Positions 1-11,400 of a DNA stretch of 64,000 nt are shown here, piece after piece. The notes below the pieces were generated by a model, which searched no databases, was not told the DNA's origin, and saw only the letters and a program-made list of their open reading frames with translations. How positions within the stretch are numbered: position 1 is the stretch's first letter; every line of letters starts with the position of its first letter. The stretch spans positions 11,411,460-11,475,459 of the forward strand of contig CM057233.1 of assembly GCA_029891385.1 (NCBI GenBank), read 5' to 3'. Source of the DNA: Erythroxylum novogranatense. Taxonomy: Eukaryota; Streptophyta; Magnoliopsida; Malpighiales; Erythroxylaceae. The position numbers were made by a program, and so were the translations under genes.

Positions 1-635
1 GGCAGCCGGAGAAGGCTCTTGTCAGCGCACGTGATTTAACGAAATGGTTCCACTCTCGCCCAAACAAAATCACATAATCATACTCAAATCATTTTATCAA
101 ATGATAGGTTTTCATGTTTCTCATTTATCCAAAATGCCATGACCGAAGTCGAGGCATAACATGCTCAAAATCAGAATGCACTTCTATCAATTCCTATGAT
201 TATGTCAAAATAGATAAATCAAAGTCATTCTATTCATCACATTTAACATGCATAGCATATAACATATATTCATACATAGGCAAGAAATTGCCTAATCACA
301 CAATAACTATAAGAATATTACCCACCTCTAATCGCCGAGAACTGGACATCGATGTCCTTCTTCTTGCGATAAAATCGGTCACTTGGTTTCCTAAAACAAC
401 CAAGTTCCATTTAGTCAATATCCATAGTAAATGTGCGAAGCTTGGAATCCAAAGAAAGCATTAAAAATCTATATCCGATCTTCTCCTAAAATTCCGAACC
501 CTGCGAGGCAAATTCCGAACTTCCCGACTTCATACAACTCGGAGCCCTTTATTTCTAGGTCACAATGAATCCAAATTCACCTCAATCGGAAATCTATACC
601 AAAAGATATTCCCAAAAATATGAAAATCTTATTTC

Positions 636-880
636 GGAAACACAGGGGATCGCGACGAAGAAGCTTCGTCGTCATGACGAATAATATCGCCTCGGCGAAG
701 CGAAGGTTCGCCGCGAACCAAACGTCACACGTCGCGACGTCTCTGATCATTCGTCGCGACGTCCACAGCAGAGCACACGTCGCGGCGAATAAACGTAAAT
801 TAATTCACACGTCGCGACGTGGCTCCCTTCCCCACACGCCGCGGCGACATTCATACGCTCGTCGCGACGTCTGGTTCGGA
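636..880. repeat. Array of palindromic words CGTCGCGACG in LTR
   Basis: The self-complementary word CGTCGCGACG and variants such as CGCCGCGGCG occur about eight times in 245 bases, in a locally GC-rich zone of an otherwise AT-rich LTR. The same word recurs at 38195-38400 in a different gypsy LTR. The spacing is irregular, so this is not a simple tandem repeat. Confidence 0.75.
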
Positions 881-1260
881 ACTCGACTCCGAACCCCAAA
901 TTTCTGCATAACCCAAGCTCGATTCTATTCCAAACTCAAATCTACCACATGCAAAGCATAGATCAAGGCTTATACTACCATTCTAACTCATTCTAAGCTT
1001 CAGATTCATCCTAAAATCATCAATCTAAGGATTTTCCCAATTTTTCACCCTAAAATCCTAAAACATCGATTTCTCTCAATCCAAGCCATTACAATGTTTA
1101 ATCCAAATGAAAACATGATAAGGAGGTCGAAAACTTACCGATTGAGGCTTTAGAATCGTCGAAACCGATCGAAATCGCAACTCTTCTCTTCCTCTTCTCC
1201 TCTCCGTCGACGGCCACACTCTTCCTCTCTTCTTTTCCTCTTCTTTTTCTTCTTTTCCTT

Positions 1261-1273
1261 CTCTTTTATAATC
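1261..1273 (-). promoter_or_regulatory. Possible TATA box of gypsy LTR
   Basis: The minus strand reads GATTATAAAAGAG about 180 bases inside the LTR start, followed by a long purine-rich stretch. The position fits an LTR promoter. No transcript evidence is available. Confidence 0.35.
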
Positions 1274-1454
1274 CTTTCTCTTTAAACCCTAAGGGCTTGG
1301 GCCCTTCCTAATAAGCCAAAGCCCAAAATCATTTAAACCATAATTAAACCTTAATTCCGCATTAATACCCCCGATTAACTCAAATTAAAACATAGTCACA
1401 TAATTACCACAAGTCATGCTTAATGACATCATAAAGAAAATTCGGGGCCTAACA

Positions 1455-2162
1455 TTCATCAAGTGAAGAAACATTAGCTTTTAAAGCAATTGACTTTTGT
1501 GACTTACCTCTTCCTCCTCTTGATTTGAGAATGATCTCATAGTTGATGAGAGATCCTACCAAGGCATTGAATTCCAAGTGATTGAGATCCTTGGACTCCA
1601 TAATAGTGGTGACATGCAAATCCCATTCTTTCGGTAAAGAGCAAGGAATCTTCTTCACCTTCTCGCTATCCGTCATATGCTTTCCAAGGTTGCCTAATCC
1701 ATTTATGATTTCTGCAAAATGATCAAGCATAGTGGAAATAGACTCACCTTCCTTCATGACAAACATTTCATAGTCATGGAGAAGCATGTTGATCTTTGTT
1801 TCCCGAACTTGATTAGTTCCTTCATGAGTGATGCGAAGTATTTCCCACATTTCTTTAGCGTTGGTACAAGAATTAACTTGGTTTCTTTCCTCAACTGTGA
1901 GAGCGCAATAAATCAACTTCATAGCTTTCGCGTTGATGTAAGCTTGCTTCCAGTCATTGTCGTTGTATTCAAGCTCCGTTTTTAACTCACCATTTTCTTT
2001 CAACGGTGCTTGTGGTCCAAAGATAATGATCTTCCAATATTCTACTCCCTCACTTATTATATGATACTTCATAGGATTTTTCCAAGAAGAATAGTTAGTA
2101 CCATTAAATAAAGGAGGGCGATAATTTGTGTTACCTTCTTCCGCTAGTTTGTTGTGTGCCAT
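1455..2162 (-). pseudogene. copia gag polyprotein, 5' part
   Basis: This is the nucleocapsid-precursor (gag) part of a Ty1/copia element, which packages element RNA into cytoplasmic virus-like particles. An open frame of about 235 codons runs from an ATG at 2162. It begins with MAHNKL and then has the gag N-terminal pattern around NGTNYSSWK, followed by the UBN2-type core (NAKEMWEIL, then MLLHDYEMFVMKEGESI). The 3' end is cut at 1454 by the inserted gypsy LTR, so zinc knuckle and pol are missing. The ATG lies 14 bases inside the primer-binding site, which decides the start. An in-frame TTG further upstream falls within the primer site and is unlikely to be used. Confidence 0.85.
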
Positions 2163-2175
2163 CTCTGGATACTTC

Positions 2176-2188
2176 TGCTCTGATACCA
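2176..2188 (-). promoter_or_regulatory. Primer-binding site (tRNA-Met) of copia element
   Basis: The minus strand reads TGGTATCAGAGCA, complementary to the 3' end of initiator tRNA-Met. This is the standard plant copia reverse-transcription primer site. It sits between the LTR and gag. Confidence 0.85.
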
Positions 2189-2442
2189 ATTTTTAGCGAT
2201 CTAGAAGGGGGTTGAATAGATCTTTAAGCTTTTTGTAATTTTCTACAATAAAATCAGAAGTTAATTCACACAAAAACAATTTAAACAAATTTAAATATAA
2301 AGAGTAGGGAAGAAGAGCAAACACTATTTTTATAGAGTTTCGGTGCTAAGACCTACGTCCTCTACCTAAGCTCCCACTTAGAATTTTGCAAACTACTTTA
2401 TTACACACTTTGTAGTTCAGTGTGAACTCTTACAATACCGTT

Positions 2443-2600
2443 TGATTTCCGGCTCAAGCTACCTTTACAGTTGATTTGTCTTCCGGCAAAAATCCTACCA
2501 ACACCACTTGATTTCCGACTCAAGCTACCTTTACAAATGATTTGTCTTCCGGCACAAATTCTACCAACACCACTTGATTTCCGGCTCAAGTTACCTCACA
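2443..2600. repeat. 66-67 bp tandem repeat, about 2.3 copies
   Basis: Units start with GATTTCCGGCTC (or GACTC) at 2443, 2510 and 2576. Each contains CAAGCTACCTTTACA and a second half-motif GATTTGTCTTCCGGC. The repeat lies within the copia LTR. Confidence 0.8.
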
Positions 2601-2895
2601 AGTGACCTTTCACTAGTCACTCAAATTGTAAGAGAAATAAGATAAAGATTGAAGAACAAATGCTCAATACAATTGTGTAACAAGATAAGAGCAATAATGA
2701 GGAACTTTGGAGCAATAGTAGAGTATTTTCTCTTATAGAACTTCCATGCACTCTTCATCAATCATCCACTCTTTATACTTGAAGAAAATAGCTGTTGGAA
2801 GCCTTTCTAGCCATTGTATAATTGATATGACCATTTCTTAATATCCTCCTTTCCATTTGTGGCTAATTGAACCGTTGGAATTAATATGCTGTACC

Positions 2896-3145
2896 CATAA
2901 GTCGACTTGTCGAGTGTATAAGTCAACTTGTGTCAACGATTTACGTAAAATTTCATCTCTGCTCTTCAATAAGTCGACTTGTGTTGTGTAAGTCAACTTG
3001 TGCTCCCCGATAAGTCGACTTATGGACTATTAGTCAACTTGTGTTGACAGATCTTCATATATTAGTCGACTTATGATATTCTAGTCGACTTATGCTGTTC
3101 GGATCTTGATATATAAGTCGACTTATGATGTGCTAGTCAACTTAT
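2896..3145. repeat. Array of palindromic AAGTCGACTT words
   Basis: About a dozen copies of AAGTCGACTTRTG or a variant with one base changed (AAGTCAACTT) occur in 250 bases, separated by 10-25 bases. AAGTCGACTT is a perfect palindrome. The array lies in the same copia LTR. Confidence 0.75.
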
Positions 3146-4029
3146 GTAGGCTTCAACGGTAATATCCAATCAAATCTTCTATAATCTTCTTTATTAATGT
3201 CTCTTGCACTTATAAGGAAGCTTCCATCTTAATTCCTCAATGATTAATCACTTGCCTATCTTGATTTGCACAATAATAATCCCAAAATACCTGAAACAAT
3301 TTCTTAACCAATTCTATACATTTTATTATTATCAAAACATAAGTGGGATTTAATTTGTCAACCACCATTGGTCCAACACATTCTATTTTCCATTATTCTA
3401 AACCAATAAGTCACAAAATCTCCAAATCTCAAAATTTGGACATAAACCCTAAGTAATTCTCATCCAAAATTAAACATAACCCAAGGCATAATCATCAAAA
3501 TTCACAAACCCATATCAACCTTAAACTATTCAAACCAAAAACTCACTAAAAACTCAAGGATTAAAACTCATGTCTTACCTTTTCATTCTCTATTTTCGAC
3601 ATTGCTTGGCTTCCAAAGGAAGCTTTCTTCATCCTCCACATTTTCCCCCTTGAAGCACTTGAAAAATCGAGCTTGAAGACCCACAATCGAAACCCTAAAC
3701 ATCTTTCTCTTCTTTCCTCCATCTCCCACGACTCCACCTTCTCTCTTCTTTTATTTTCTTTCTTTCCTTCTTTTTGTTTTAGCCAAAAACGTGCCCCTCT
3801 CTTTACTTAAACGGTAGCCCCATTGCCATGTCACTAAATGAGAGTAAAAAGACCCATTTGCCCTTCCCCTTAAGCCTAAGGTCTTAACTCTTTAAGTGAA
3901 CTTCCAAAACTTCCCCTGAATTCATTTTCATTTGAGCTTACTTTAGGACATTATTTTCACCATCCAATTGAAGGAATTAGTAAAAACTTCCTTCTAGAGA
4001 ATTGCTACTCATTATCTTAATTTCATAAT

Positions 4030-4830
4030 GCCTCAAGAATCATCCAATTTGGAGTACTACACCAAAAGTTATGCTCAAAACATTTCAGATATGTCTTATG
4101 CTAAATCATTTCTCCAACACATTATTTCCATCCAAAAATTGGCCTTCTTAAGGACCAAATTGAAACTCAAATTCTTTATAACCATTGTATCTCTATTTCC
4201 CTAGTTTAATCCAAATCAAGAATCACCTTAATTGGATGTCTATAGCAAAAGTTATAATCAAAATACTTTCAGATGTTCTCTAATCCACGACTGCACACGA
4301 ATCCAAAATTCAATTCTGAAATTGAAAATCTTAGGGGCTAAATTGAAATTCACTTTCTTCATATGACTTGTAGCCCCATGTCTCAATTTTATTTTTCCTG
4401 AAGAATCACTTCAATCGGATCTCTACATCACAAGAATTTATCCAAATACTGAACCATGTTTAGAAAATTATCCAATTCACTTTGATTTAATCAATCAACA
4501 TCAATCTAATCTCATAAAAATACAAATCTCCCATAACAATGTAGATAATTGTCTTAGGAATCCAACGCTTCAAAAACTAAGTCAATTGGATGTCGAACGA
4601 AAAAGATATAAGCAAAGGATTGACCAAAAGTCGGATGAGGAAGGAAGATAGCAAAATTAGAAGGAAACAAATCGTTCCGATTGTCATAAGATTCAATCAA
4701 AATCTTTCAATTCAACTCCAAAGGCTATCAAATTACATGGAGAGATATATACATGTCATAGGAATCAAACGCCTCAAGAATCGCCTCAATCGGAGGTCAG
4801 AAGAAGGAGTTATGGCCAAACAAAACCGAT
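4030..4830. repeat. Degenerate ~185 bp repeat in gypsy LTR
   Basis: The phrase CAAGAATCA, then CAATyGGA, then a TCTA/TCGA stretch, then AAAGTTAT and CAAA, recurs with first bases near 4030, 4210, 4398, 4566 and 4770. The spacings are about 180, 188, 168 and 204 bases. Copies are strongly diverged. Confidence 0.55.
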
Positions 4831-4854
4831 ATGTTCATATCCTGAAGAAAGCAC

Positions 4855-5105
4855 GGACCGTGTGAAATTTACACGGTCAGGCACATAGGCCGTGTAACCT
4901 TAGGGTGGATGGGGGTTACTGTGCCCAAAATCACACAATCCGTGTGAAATTTACACGGTCTGTGTGAATTGGAGTCACTGCGTTTAGGTTTTACACAGTC
5001 TGTGTGAAATTCACACGAGCAGTGTAACCTACGGGAAAATCATGTTTCCTGCGCCTGGATTTACACAGTCTGTGTGAAATTCACACGGGCAGGCCGTGTA
5101 ACCTA
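4855..5105. repeat. Array of palindromic CCGTGTGAAATTTACACGG words
   Basis: Words of the form CCGTGTGAAATTTACACGG, an almost perfect inverted repeat, recur at least four times with variants. Separate GGCCGTGTAACC motifs lie between them. The array lies in the transcribed-side half of the gypsy LTR. Confidence 0.7.
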
Positions 5106-7364
5106 CTGGTATAGCAAAATTCTCACCCTCCAAGATCCCTCCAAAGGGTCCTAAACCCATCCTAACTTCTCCTATACTTATATCTTACCTAAAATCAACT
5201 ATTTCGAGCCCGAGATCACGTCACAAACTCTAAAGATTCGGGAATTTCGTTTACCACGACATCCTAGCTTGTAATAAGCATAAATCTCAACTACAATCTC
5301 GAAAACTTGCATACTTGGTATCGTTGGAAAGATAAGAGAACAAGCTACAACTTCAAAGAAGACAACTTTGTCTAATTCTATCTCAATTATTCTAGAATTT
5401 CCCTTGAATCAACATACTCATTTTTATCCTCATACAAAACTTAACATTTTCCCAACTTCACTTTCTCTATTACAACATCATTCAAAGCAATTTAACTTCC
5501 AATTGGAATTCCTTCAACACTCAACCACAATTCATATACTCTCATATTCAATAAACTCTTATCATTCACCAAAGATCCTATCTTACATATATAACCATGG
5601 TTTATGCTTAAGGTTTCTCAACTCATCATCCATACTTAGTTCACATTCTAATTTCACAACCATCTATATACCAATTCATAATTCAAAGTCATACATAAAC
5701 TCATATTCTATTTTGATATTTCCACTAAAAATTCGGGGTCCAACAAGTAGTTATTCTTGCACGAGGATTTTTAGACCCATCATGGGTGAAAAATATCATC
5801 AGTTCCTATGCAACCTTTCCATGTGAAGATAGCAAATGACAGTCTGATGTCATATTAAGGACAATACAATGATGTCTTAATTTTGATTCAAGGCATTCCA
5901 TTCGTTCTTACCCTATATGCTTTACCATTGAATGGGCTAGACTTGGTGCTAGGAATCAACTGGCTCGAGCGACTGGGGGTTGTTGCATGCAATTGGAAGC
6001 ATCTAAACAAGAAACTTGTGTGGGGTAACCAAACTCAGCAAGATTCAATGTACTTCTAAGAAGGCTATCTCCAAAGACATCTAGAATGGCCGGATAATAC
6101 TGGCCATGCGTCTCGACCCTTCGGCTGACACACCAATGCAACATATCCACCTAGATATGAGGTAGCTAATACAATCACTTAAAGAAATTTTTCAAGAGCA
6201 CACGCCCCTGGCGCTATCCTAGAAATCGACCATCACATTAACATGAAGGAGGGAACTGAGCCGATCAACGTTCGTCCATATCGTTATGCTTACTTTTCGA
6301 AGTTTGAGATTAAAAGAAGGCAGGTTAATGACATGTTGAAATCGGGATCTATACGTCCCAATACAAGTCTGTTGTTGTCTCCTGTCTTGTTGACTTTTGC
6401 ACTAACTATTAAGCATTTTATAATAAGGTTACTGTCAAGGATCGATTCTTGATTCCAGCTGCTGATGATATGCTAGATGAGTGCTCTGAAGCTTCTTATT
6501 TTACAAGCTAGATTTAAAATTCAAATTCCATTATGAGTCCTCCCCAGTGCATTCACAAAATTACCTTTTGAATTCACAATGGCTATTATGCTCACTTGGT
6601 CATGCCCTTTGACCTCCATCCACTTTTTAAGTCGTTATAAACTTCTAAGATCACCTCTAAAAGTTCTTATTAATCTTCTTTAATGACATACTTATACATA
6701 GCTAAATCGGAACATGCAGCTCAAACATGTCTGAATTACCTTGGAATTCATGAGGCAACATCAATTTTTTGTTAAACTATTTAAGTGCAAATTTAGGCGA
6801 CTATATAGGCCACATCATTACTCCAAAAAGTGTCAAGTTGGATCGAAGCAAGATAAAATCTATGCTCGATTAGCCCTAGCCCACCTTTACATCTAAGCTA
6901 TGTGGCTTCCTAGGCCTTATTGACTATTACCAAAAATTTGTTTGTGACTATGGAATTCTAGCCCAGCGTCTTACTGACCTTTTAACGAAGGAATAATTCA
7001 GATGGAATGAAGAAGGAGAGCATGCCTTCAGAGATTTTAAGAAAGCTATGACTTAAACGCCTATGCTTATATTGCCAAACTTAAATGAATCATTTTTCAT
7101 TAAATTTAATGCCTTGGGTGTTGTTATAGGGGTTATTCTCACCAAGAAAGAAACTTTGTCACATTTATGGGCAAATTGTTAGGAGTAACCAAGAAATCAT
7201 GGTCCACCTGTGCAAAGTATCGACCAGGAAAGCTAAGGATAATTCAGGTGCCCCATATTTATGGCATGATGATTTGATCTACTTCTAAAAATCAAGTGGT
7301 GGTGCCCACATGATCAGCTCTTATCCCGTAATTATTATATGAGTTCCATGAGTAACATGAGAGG

Positions 7365-7432
7365 ACATTCTGAGGTGCTTTGGCACTTCAAACGACTAAC
7401 ATTCTGAGGTGCTTTGGCACTTCAAACGACTA
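7365..7432. repeat. 34-bp perfect tandem duplication
   Basis: Two adjacent identical 34-base units start with ACATTCTGAGGTGC, at 7365 and 7399. They lie inside the decayed gypsy pol. Confidence 0.9.
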
Positions 7433-7738
7433 ACATAATAATTCTGTTGGTCGGTCATGTATAACATTATTAACGTTTCCTTGTGTCAAGTATGTCAGAA
7501 GGTAAGAACCAAAACCCCATCGCCAGCCGACCTCTTATAACCATTACCGATACCATGCCAAGTGTAGAAGGATATCACCATGGAATTCACCGATAATCTT
7601 CCCCTGGCTAATGGCAAAAATGTCATACTAGTTACTATCGATATGCTTAGCATGTCAGTCCATTTTTTGATCTTAATCTATATATGACAAAGATTGTGGC
7701 CAAACAATTTGTTGAAGGGGAGGTGAAACTTCATGGCA

Positions 7739-7743
7739 TATCA
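7739..7743. repeat. Target-site duplication of copia, left copy
   Basis: TATCA here matches TATTA at 21526-21530 at four of five bases. These are the outer flanks of the copia LTRs. The gypsy integrase reading (LHGI before, DMIFMSHFW-type after) resumes across the pair. Confidence 0.65.
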
Positions 7744-8068
7744 TGATGGATTTTAGAACCAGAAATTAATTAAAATAGAGTATAATAGAAAAGAGATAAT
7801 GCAAGAGGTAATTTATTGATAAGTGCACTTTACATTGACACTGAGGGCTTAAATATATAGGCAATGAAATAACAAATTTAGTTAATATCTCGGTAAAGAT
7901 CAATCAAACAAATTAAAAATTTAAATGTTTCAATTCTATAAAAAATAACAACCTTATCTTAATAGATAAAATTTTATTTCTAATGGATAATATATCTTAT
8001 CTTTATCTTACTACTCTCAATTTTTTTAAAACAAAGACTACATTTTAACTTTGAATCATTCTGCATCA
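7744..8068 (-). mobile_element. 3' LTR of short gag-only copia element
   Basis: This is homologous along its length to 21195-21525. Both carry GATTTTAGAACCAGAAA near the left end and AATCATTCT near the right end. On the minus strand the element runs from the right LTR to this one. The LTR pair is clearly diverged, which suggests an old insertion. Confidence 0.85.
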
Positions 8069-8489
8069 TTTCTTCTTGATTCAAAACTATAAGACTTTTG
8101 GAATTTGATGATGTATTTCCTATCATCGTTTAATGGTTGGAGCATATCTCTCAACAATTCTTTTCTTTAGAGTACTTCTCTCCAATCTTCTCAATAGAGC
8201 AATTCTTTCTATGATTCGTTTTAGTGTACTTCTCACCAACTATTTTAAAAAGGAATTTCTTCTTGTGCCACTTGGTCTATATTTGTTTCTTCTTCATTTT
8301 GAAATCTACAATTTTTTTTTGTAACTGCCCACGTATGCTCCTTTAACTTTATCATCATTCTCTCCATCTCCCATTATTCTTCTTAGGTCCACAACTTGAA
8401 GAGGGTTTAGTTACTCTGCATAGGTTATATTTGATAGATCTTTAGTAACTTCAAGTGATAAAATTTTTAACTTCTACCTTTTGAGAAGC
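8069..8489 (-). pseudogene. copia gag, C-terminal part
   Basis: Read on the minus strand, the sequence continues the gag that starts at 21111. The codons for VVDKFLVTL at the right-hand piece run on into LLQKVEVK here, then a decayed UBN2 tail ending near QVVDLRRIMGDGENDDK. The 3' LTR follows directly, so no pol was present in this copy. The 12 kb gypsy element inserted between the two gag pieces. Several stops and frameshifts make it non-functional. Confidence 0.65.
8485..8489. repeat. Target-site duplication GAAGC, left copy
   Basis: GAAGC lies immediately outside the gypsy LTR start at 8490 and is repeated perfectly at 20632-20636 beyond the other LTR. Confidence 0.9.
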
Positions 8490-11400
8490 TGTAGCGCCCC
8501 CTTACCATAGGGTATCCACCGGAACGCCCGTAGGTCATTCCGATACATATCCTACGACAAGAGACCACTACCGACAACAACCACTACACTCCTCATGGCA
8601 TTACAATCATAAGACAGTAATAAGAAATTGACCACTTTTTAAAACCAAATTAGATTTCATTTCATTCACTCAAAACTCAGTAATTTACAAACTGTCAATA
8701 TATTTAGTTTACATGCTCCAAAACACTACTCACTAAATGATATATCAGAATGTACAAAAGAGATCTAACTATAGGTCTCCAAAAGAAAGCCCGGTGACCG
8801 ACCTTTGAGCCATCGCTTCTCTCGCCAATCCACGAAGATACTGGCTCTGTTCTACGAGGAGCTATCTATCTACACTTAGGCCTGAAAAATAGATTGCAAT
8901 TTTGGATGAGTTTGCGAACTCAATGAGAAACCATCATTGATGGTTCTCCCAATTCATGCATCATATAAGCATGATACAGTACTCATTCAACAATTATACA
9001 AAACACACGATTGAAACAATCACAGTACAATTACAAGATATCGAGATCTCGAGCAAAGATATAAAGAACTAGTCAAAACATTGCCAAATATTCAGTCCAG
9101 TATGCAATGCACATGTGACTCTTTTCCATTTCATTTCAGTATTGTGACCGAGCGCATAATGTTGATCAAGATATAGGCGCGTGGGAGAATTATCTCCGTC
9201 GAGCTCGAGGCTCGGTTCAGTATGTCGAGCTCTAGGCTCGGTTCAGTACAGTGGCGTCTCGGTTTACAATTTTCCTTTTAGCAGTGTGATACATTTGTGC
9301 ATGAATGCACATGCTCCATAGCAGTTAACATAATATGTCACAGTCCAAATATACAGCCCAATTAAACAATTGCCTAATACTCAATTCACAGTCAATAAAG
9401 CCATATATAATTCACGTAATCCCCGTAGGGCAATCAAATCACAGTAAACACGTAGATCGGGATAACCACCTAGGTTACTCACCTAATAACTTCCACGCTA
9501 GTGCCGGGAAGTCTCTGCCAAGTCCGTGGAGCGATGGTCCACTTGAGCCTCTATAGCAAATTAAATGAATAACCATTACCATCGGTATAAATGACTAAAT
9601 AATGCACATGAAATCAGTCAAATGTGTATAATGCATGTTCATGGCATCCCGGCCCTAATTCAATAATTCCCCATAATAGAATTCTATCAAAAATTAGGAA
9701 TCCATAGGCGCTGACGGTGCGCAATTCGGACCTCTATAGGTCCCCAATTAAATAAAACAGTGATTCACCGTTCCGTTACCCGGGGCTACGTCAAATTCCC
9801 GTCTAAAAATCCCGAATCTCTCAGAAAAGGAAATTAAATATTCAATGAATCCGATGCCTCAAGAATCAGGTCAATCGGACGTCGGACGGAAAAGTTATTC
9901 ACGAAAGAAACCAAAACTCAACAATTTATATTTTTATATATAACCCTTATTTCCCCCTTTATTTTCTGATTTCCAACCAAACTTCCAACCAAACACCCAT
10001 AACTCTTTCTACACATTTCTGAAAAATGCAAACTATACCTTGTTGGAAAGCTTATGAAAAGCTCTACAATTCTCAAGAAGACCATAAAAATCAATTCCAA
10101 CCCTAAGGGTGTCAAATATCCTATCAAAGCTACTGCCTACTCAAAATGGATCAACACAGGACAATATCTTGCTAATTCAAGAACTCACTGATTCTTCAGT
10201 AATAAATTACCACAAAAATATGGTTAATAAGTTCACAATGTCTTCAACAACTTTCATGACAATCCAACATCAAATTCTATTGCTAAACAAGTCAATTAAT
10301 TCATCTAATGTTACTGTCCCTGAAATCCTCCAATTTGGGCAGTAACCTTATAACAAGCATAACTCCCTGTATACAAGTCAGTAAAATCAGAACTTTATAT
10401 CCCTGAAAAGATAACATCTCAAACTTCAATTTTCATGAAGCACTCATCATCCAATTCGATCTCTATCAATTTCAAAACTGTTATGGAAGCTACTGTTATG
10501 ATCAGCCATTCATAACCTAATGTAGGGTCAATTTTTGAAAAATCATAACTCCCAATTCTGACTTCTAAAAATTACACGCCATATATCAATTTCAAGGTAA
10601 TCTCTTCCTCTACAATTCTTCAGAAGCTCACTCACACCAATTCAGTCCACATAAAATGTTAAAATTGCCTCCAATCCGAAAACTCACAAAATCACACTTA
10701 GACTAGGTTTCATCAAAATGCTCAAAACCAGGCAATAGTAATCAGTTCATATCTCCCAATATACAACTCTAAAAATAGCACGATCAGTAGCAATGGAAAG
10801 CTAATTAAATATTCTACAACTTTCATGAAGACCATTCTCCCTAATTCCATCTCAATTAATTCAGAAAAATCAGCAAAGTTCATATGTTGTGGTTTCGATT
10901 ACTGTTCATAGGCAATGGAACAGTAACTTTCCATTCAAAAATTCACCCTTCTATCATTAAAATTCAACAACACCTATTTCACACTAAATTGAAGCCAACA
11001 TCCCAGAGTTTCAGTGGCCACTAACCTTACCTCATTTGCATTTCTACACAATAAATTATGAATAAAACAGGAACATCAATTAAAACCTTAATTTTCCAGA
11101 TTTAGTGTTAACCTTAGATCTATCATTTCCTATGCCTTTTTCACATCACTAGACATCCAATTAAATACAAATTAGGTCTTACCACATTCCTACATATACT
11201 AGGGCTAATACTGAAAAATTGCAGCACTTAATTCCTCAATTCAGATACCCAAATAATCATCCATATTCCATTTAAAATCAAGCCATATCACTACTTTCAA
11301 TTCATCAAACACTTAGCCTTACACCCATTACTTCAAACCATATTAATCATCACTTTAATGCATACCTGAACCTAATAAATGCTCTAAACCTTTTATTAAT

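Larger units (their letters stand above)
1..1454 (-). mobile_element. Ty3/gypsy LTR, 5' part, cut by window edge
   Basis: Read on the minus strand, an LTR-like sequence starts at 1454 with TGTTAGGCCCCGAATTTT, an edge found in many plant long-LTR gypsy elements, and runs off the left edge of the window. It abuts copia gag codons at 1455, so it was probably inserted into that gag; the matching target duplication would lie outside the window. It contains a TATA-like box and a pyrimidine-rich stretch near 1190-1275, then a zone of palindromic words. No gene in it is believable. The assignment to gypsy rests on the LTR edge and on similarity in style to the other gypsy LTRs here, not on a linked pol gene. 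Confidence 0.6.
2190..3378 (-). mobile_element. 5' LTR of copia element
   Basis: On the minus strand this starts at 3378 with TGTTGGACCAATGG and ends next to the primer site after a CAACCCCCTTCTAG stretch typical of plant copia LTRs. It carries two internal repeat families, described separately. The matching 3' LTR is not in the window because the element is broken in gag. The inner border is uncertain by a few bases. Confidence 0.7.
3379..5745 (-). mobile_element. Ty3/gypsy long LTR, truncated
   Basis: The minus strand starts at 5745 with TGTTGGACCCCGAATTTT, a long-LTR gypsy edge. Its far end is cut at 3379 by the copia LTR, so at least 2.37 kb of LTR is present. It contains a degenerate repeat of about 185 bp (units near 4030, 4210, 4398, 4566 and 4770) and a palindromic zone at 4855-5105. 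No believable gene is present. The neighbouring gypsy pol relic to the right is on the opposite strand, so this LTR probably does not belong to it. Confidence 0.6.
5746..7743 (+). pseudogene. Ty3/gypsy pol relic (PR-RT-RH-IN)
   Basis: This is a decayed gypsy polyprotein with many stops and frameshifts. Recognisable in order are a protease-like stretch (5840-6010, ending NGLDLVLGINWLERLG), reverse transcriptase (6240-6720, starting KEGTEPINVRPYRYAYF and with NDMLKSGSIRPNTS), the connection/RNase H region (about 6780-7190, FLGLIDYYQKFV, FNALGVVIGVILTKKE), and the start of integrase (about 7470-7743). It is interrupted at 7743 by a copia LTR, and the integrase resumes at 21526. The RT phrase resembles Reina/CRM-type chromoviruses, but I cannot fix the clade. 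No LTRs or primer site of its own are visible. Confidence 0.75.

Noticed and set aside
620..961. 113-codon Arg-rich frame
   Set aside because: Arises from the CGTCGCGACG words, which encode Arg/Asp-rich peptides in any frame. It lies inside an LTR.
10109..10345. 78-codon open frame conserved at 18479-18715 and partly at 33455-33646
   Set aside because: The three copies are simply matching positions of related LTRs, and the frame runs antisense to the element. Conservation follows from LTR identity and gives no evidence of selection.
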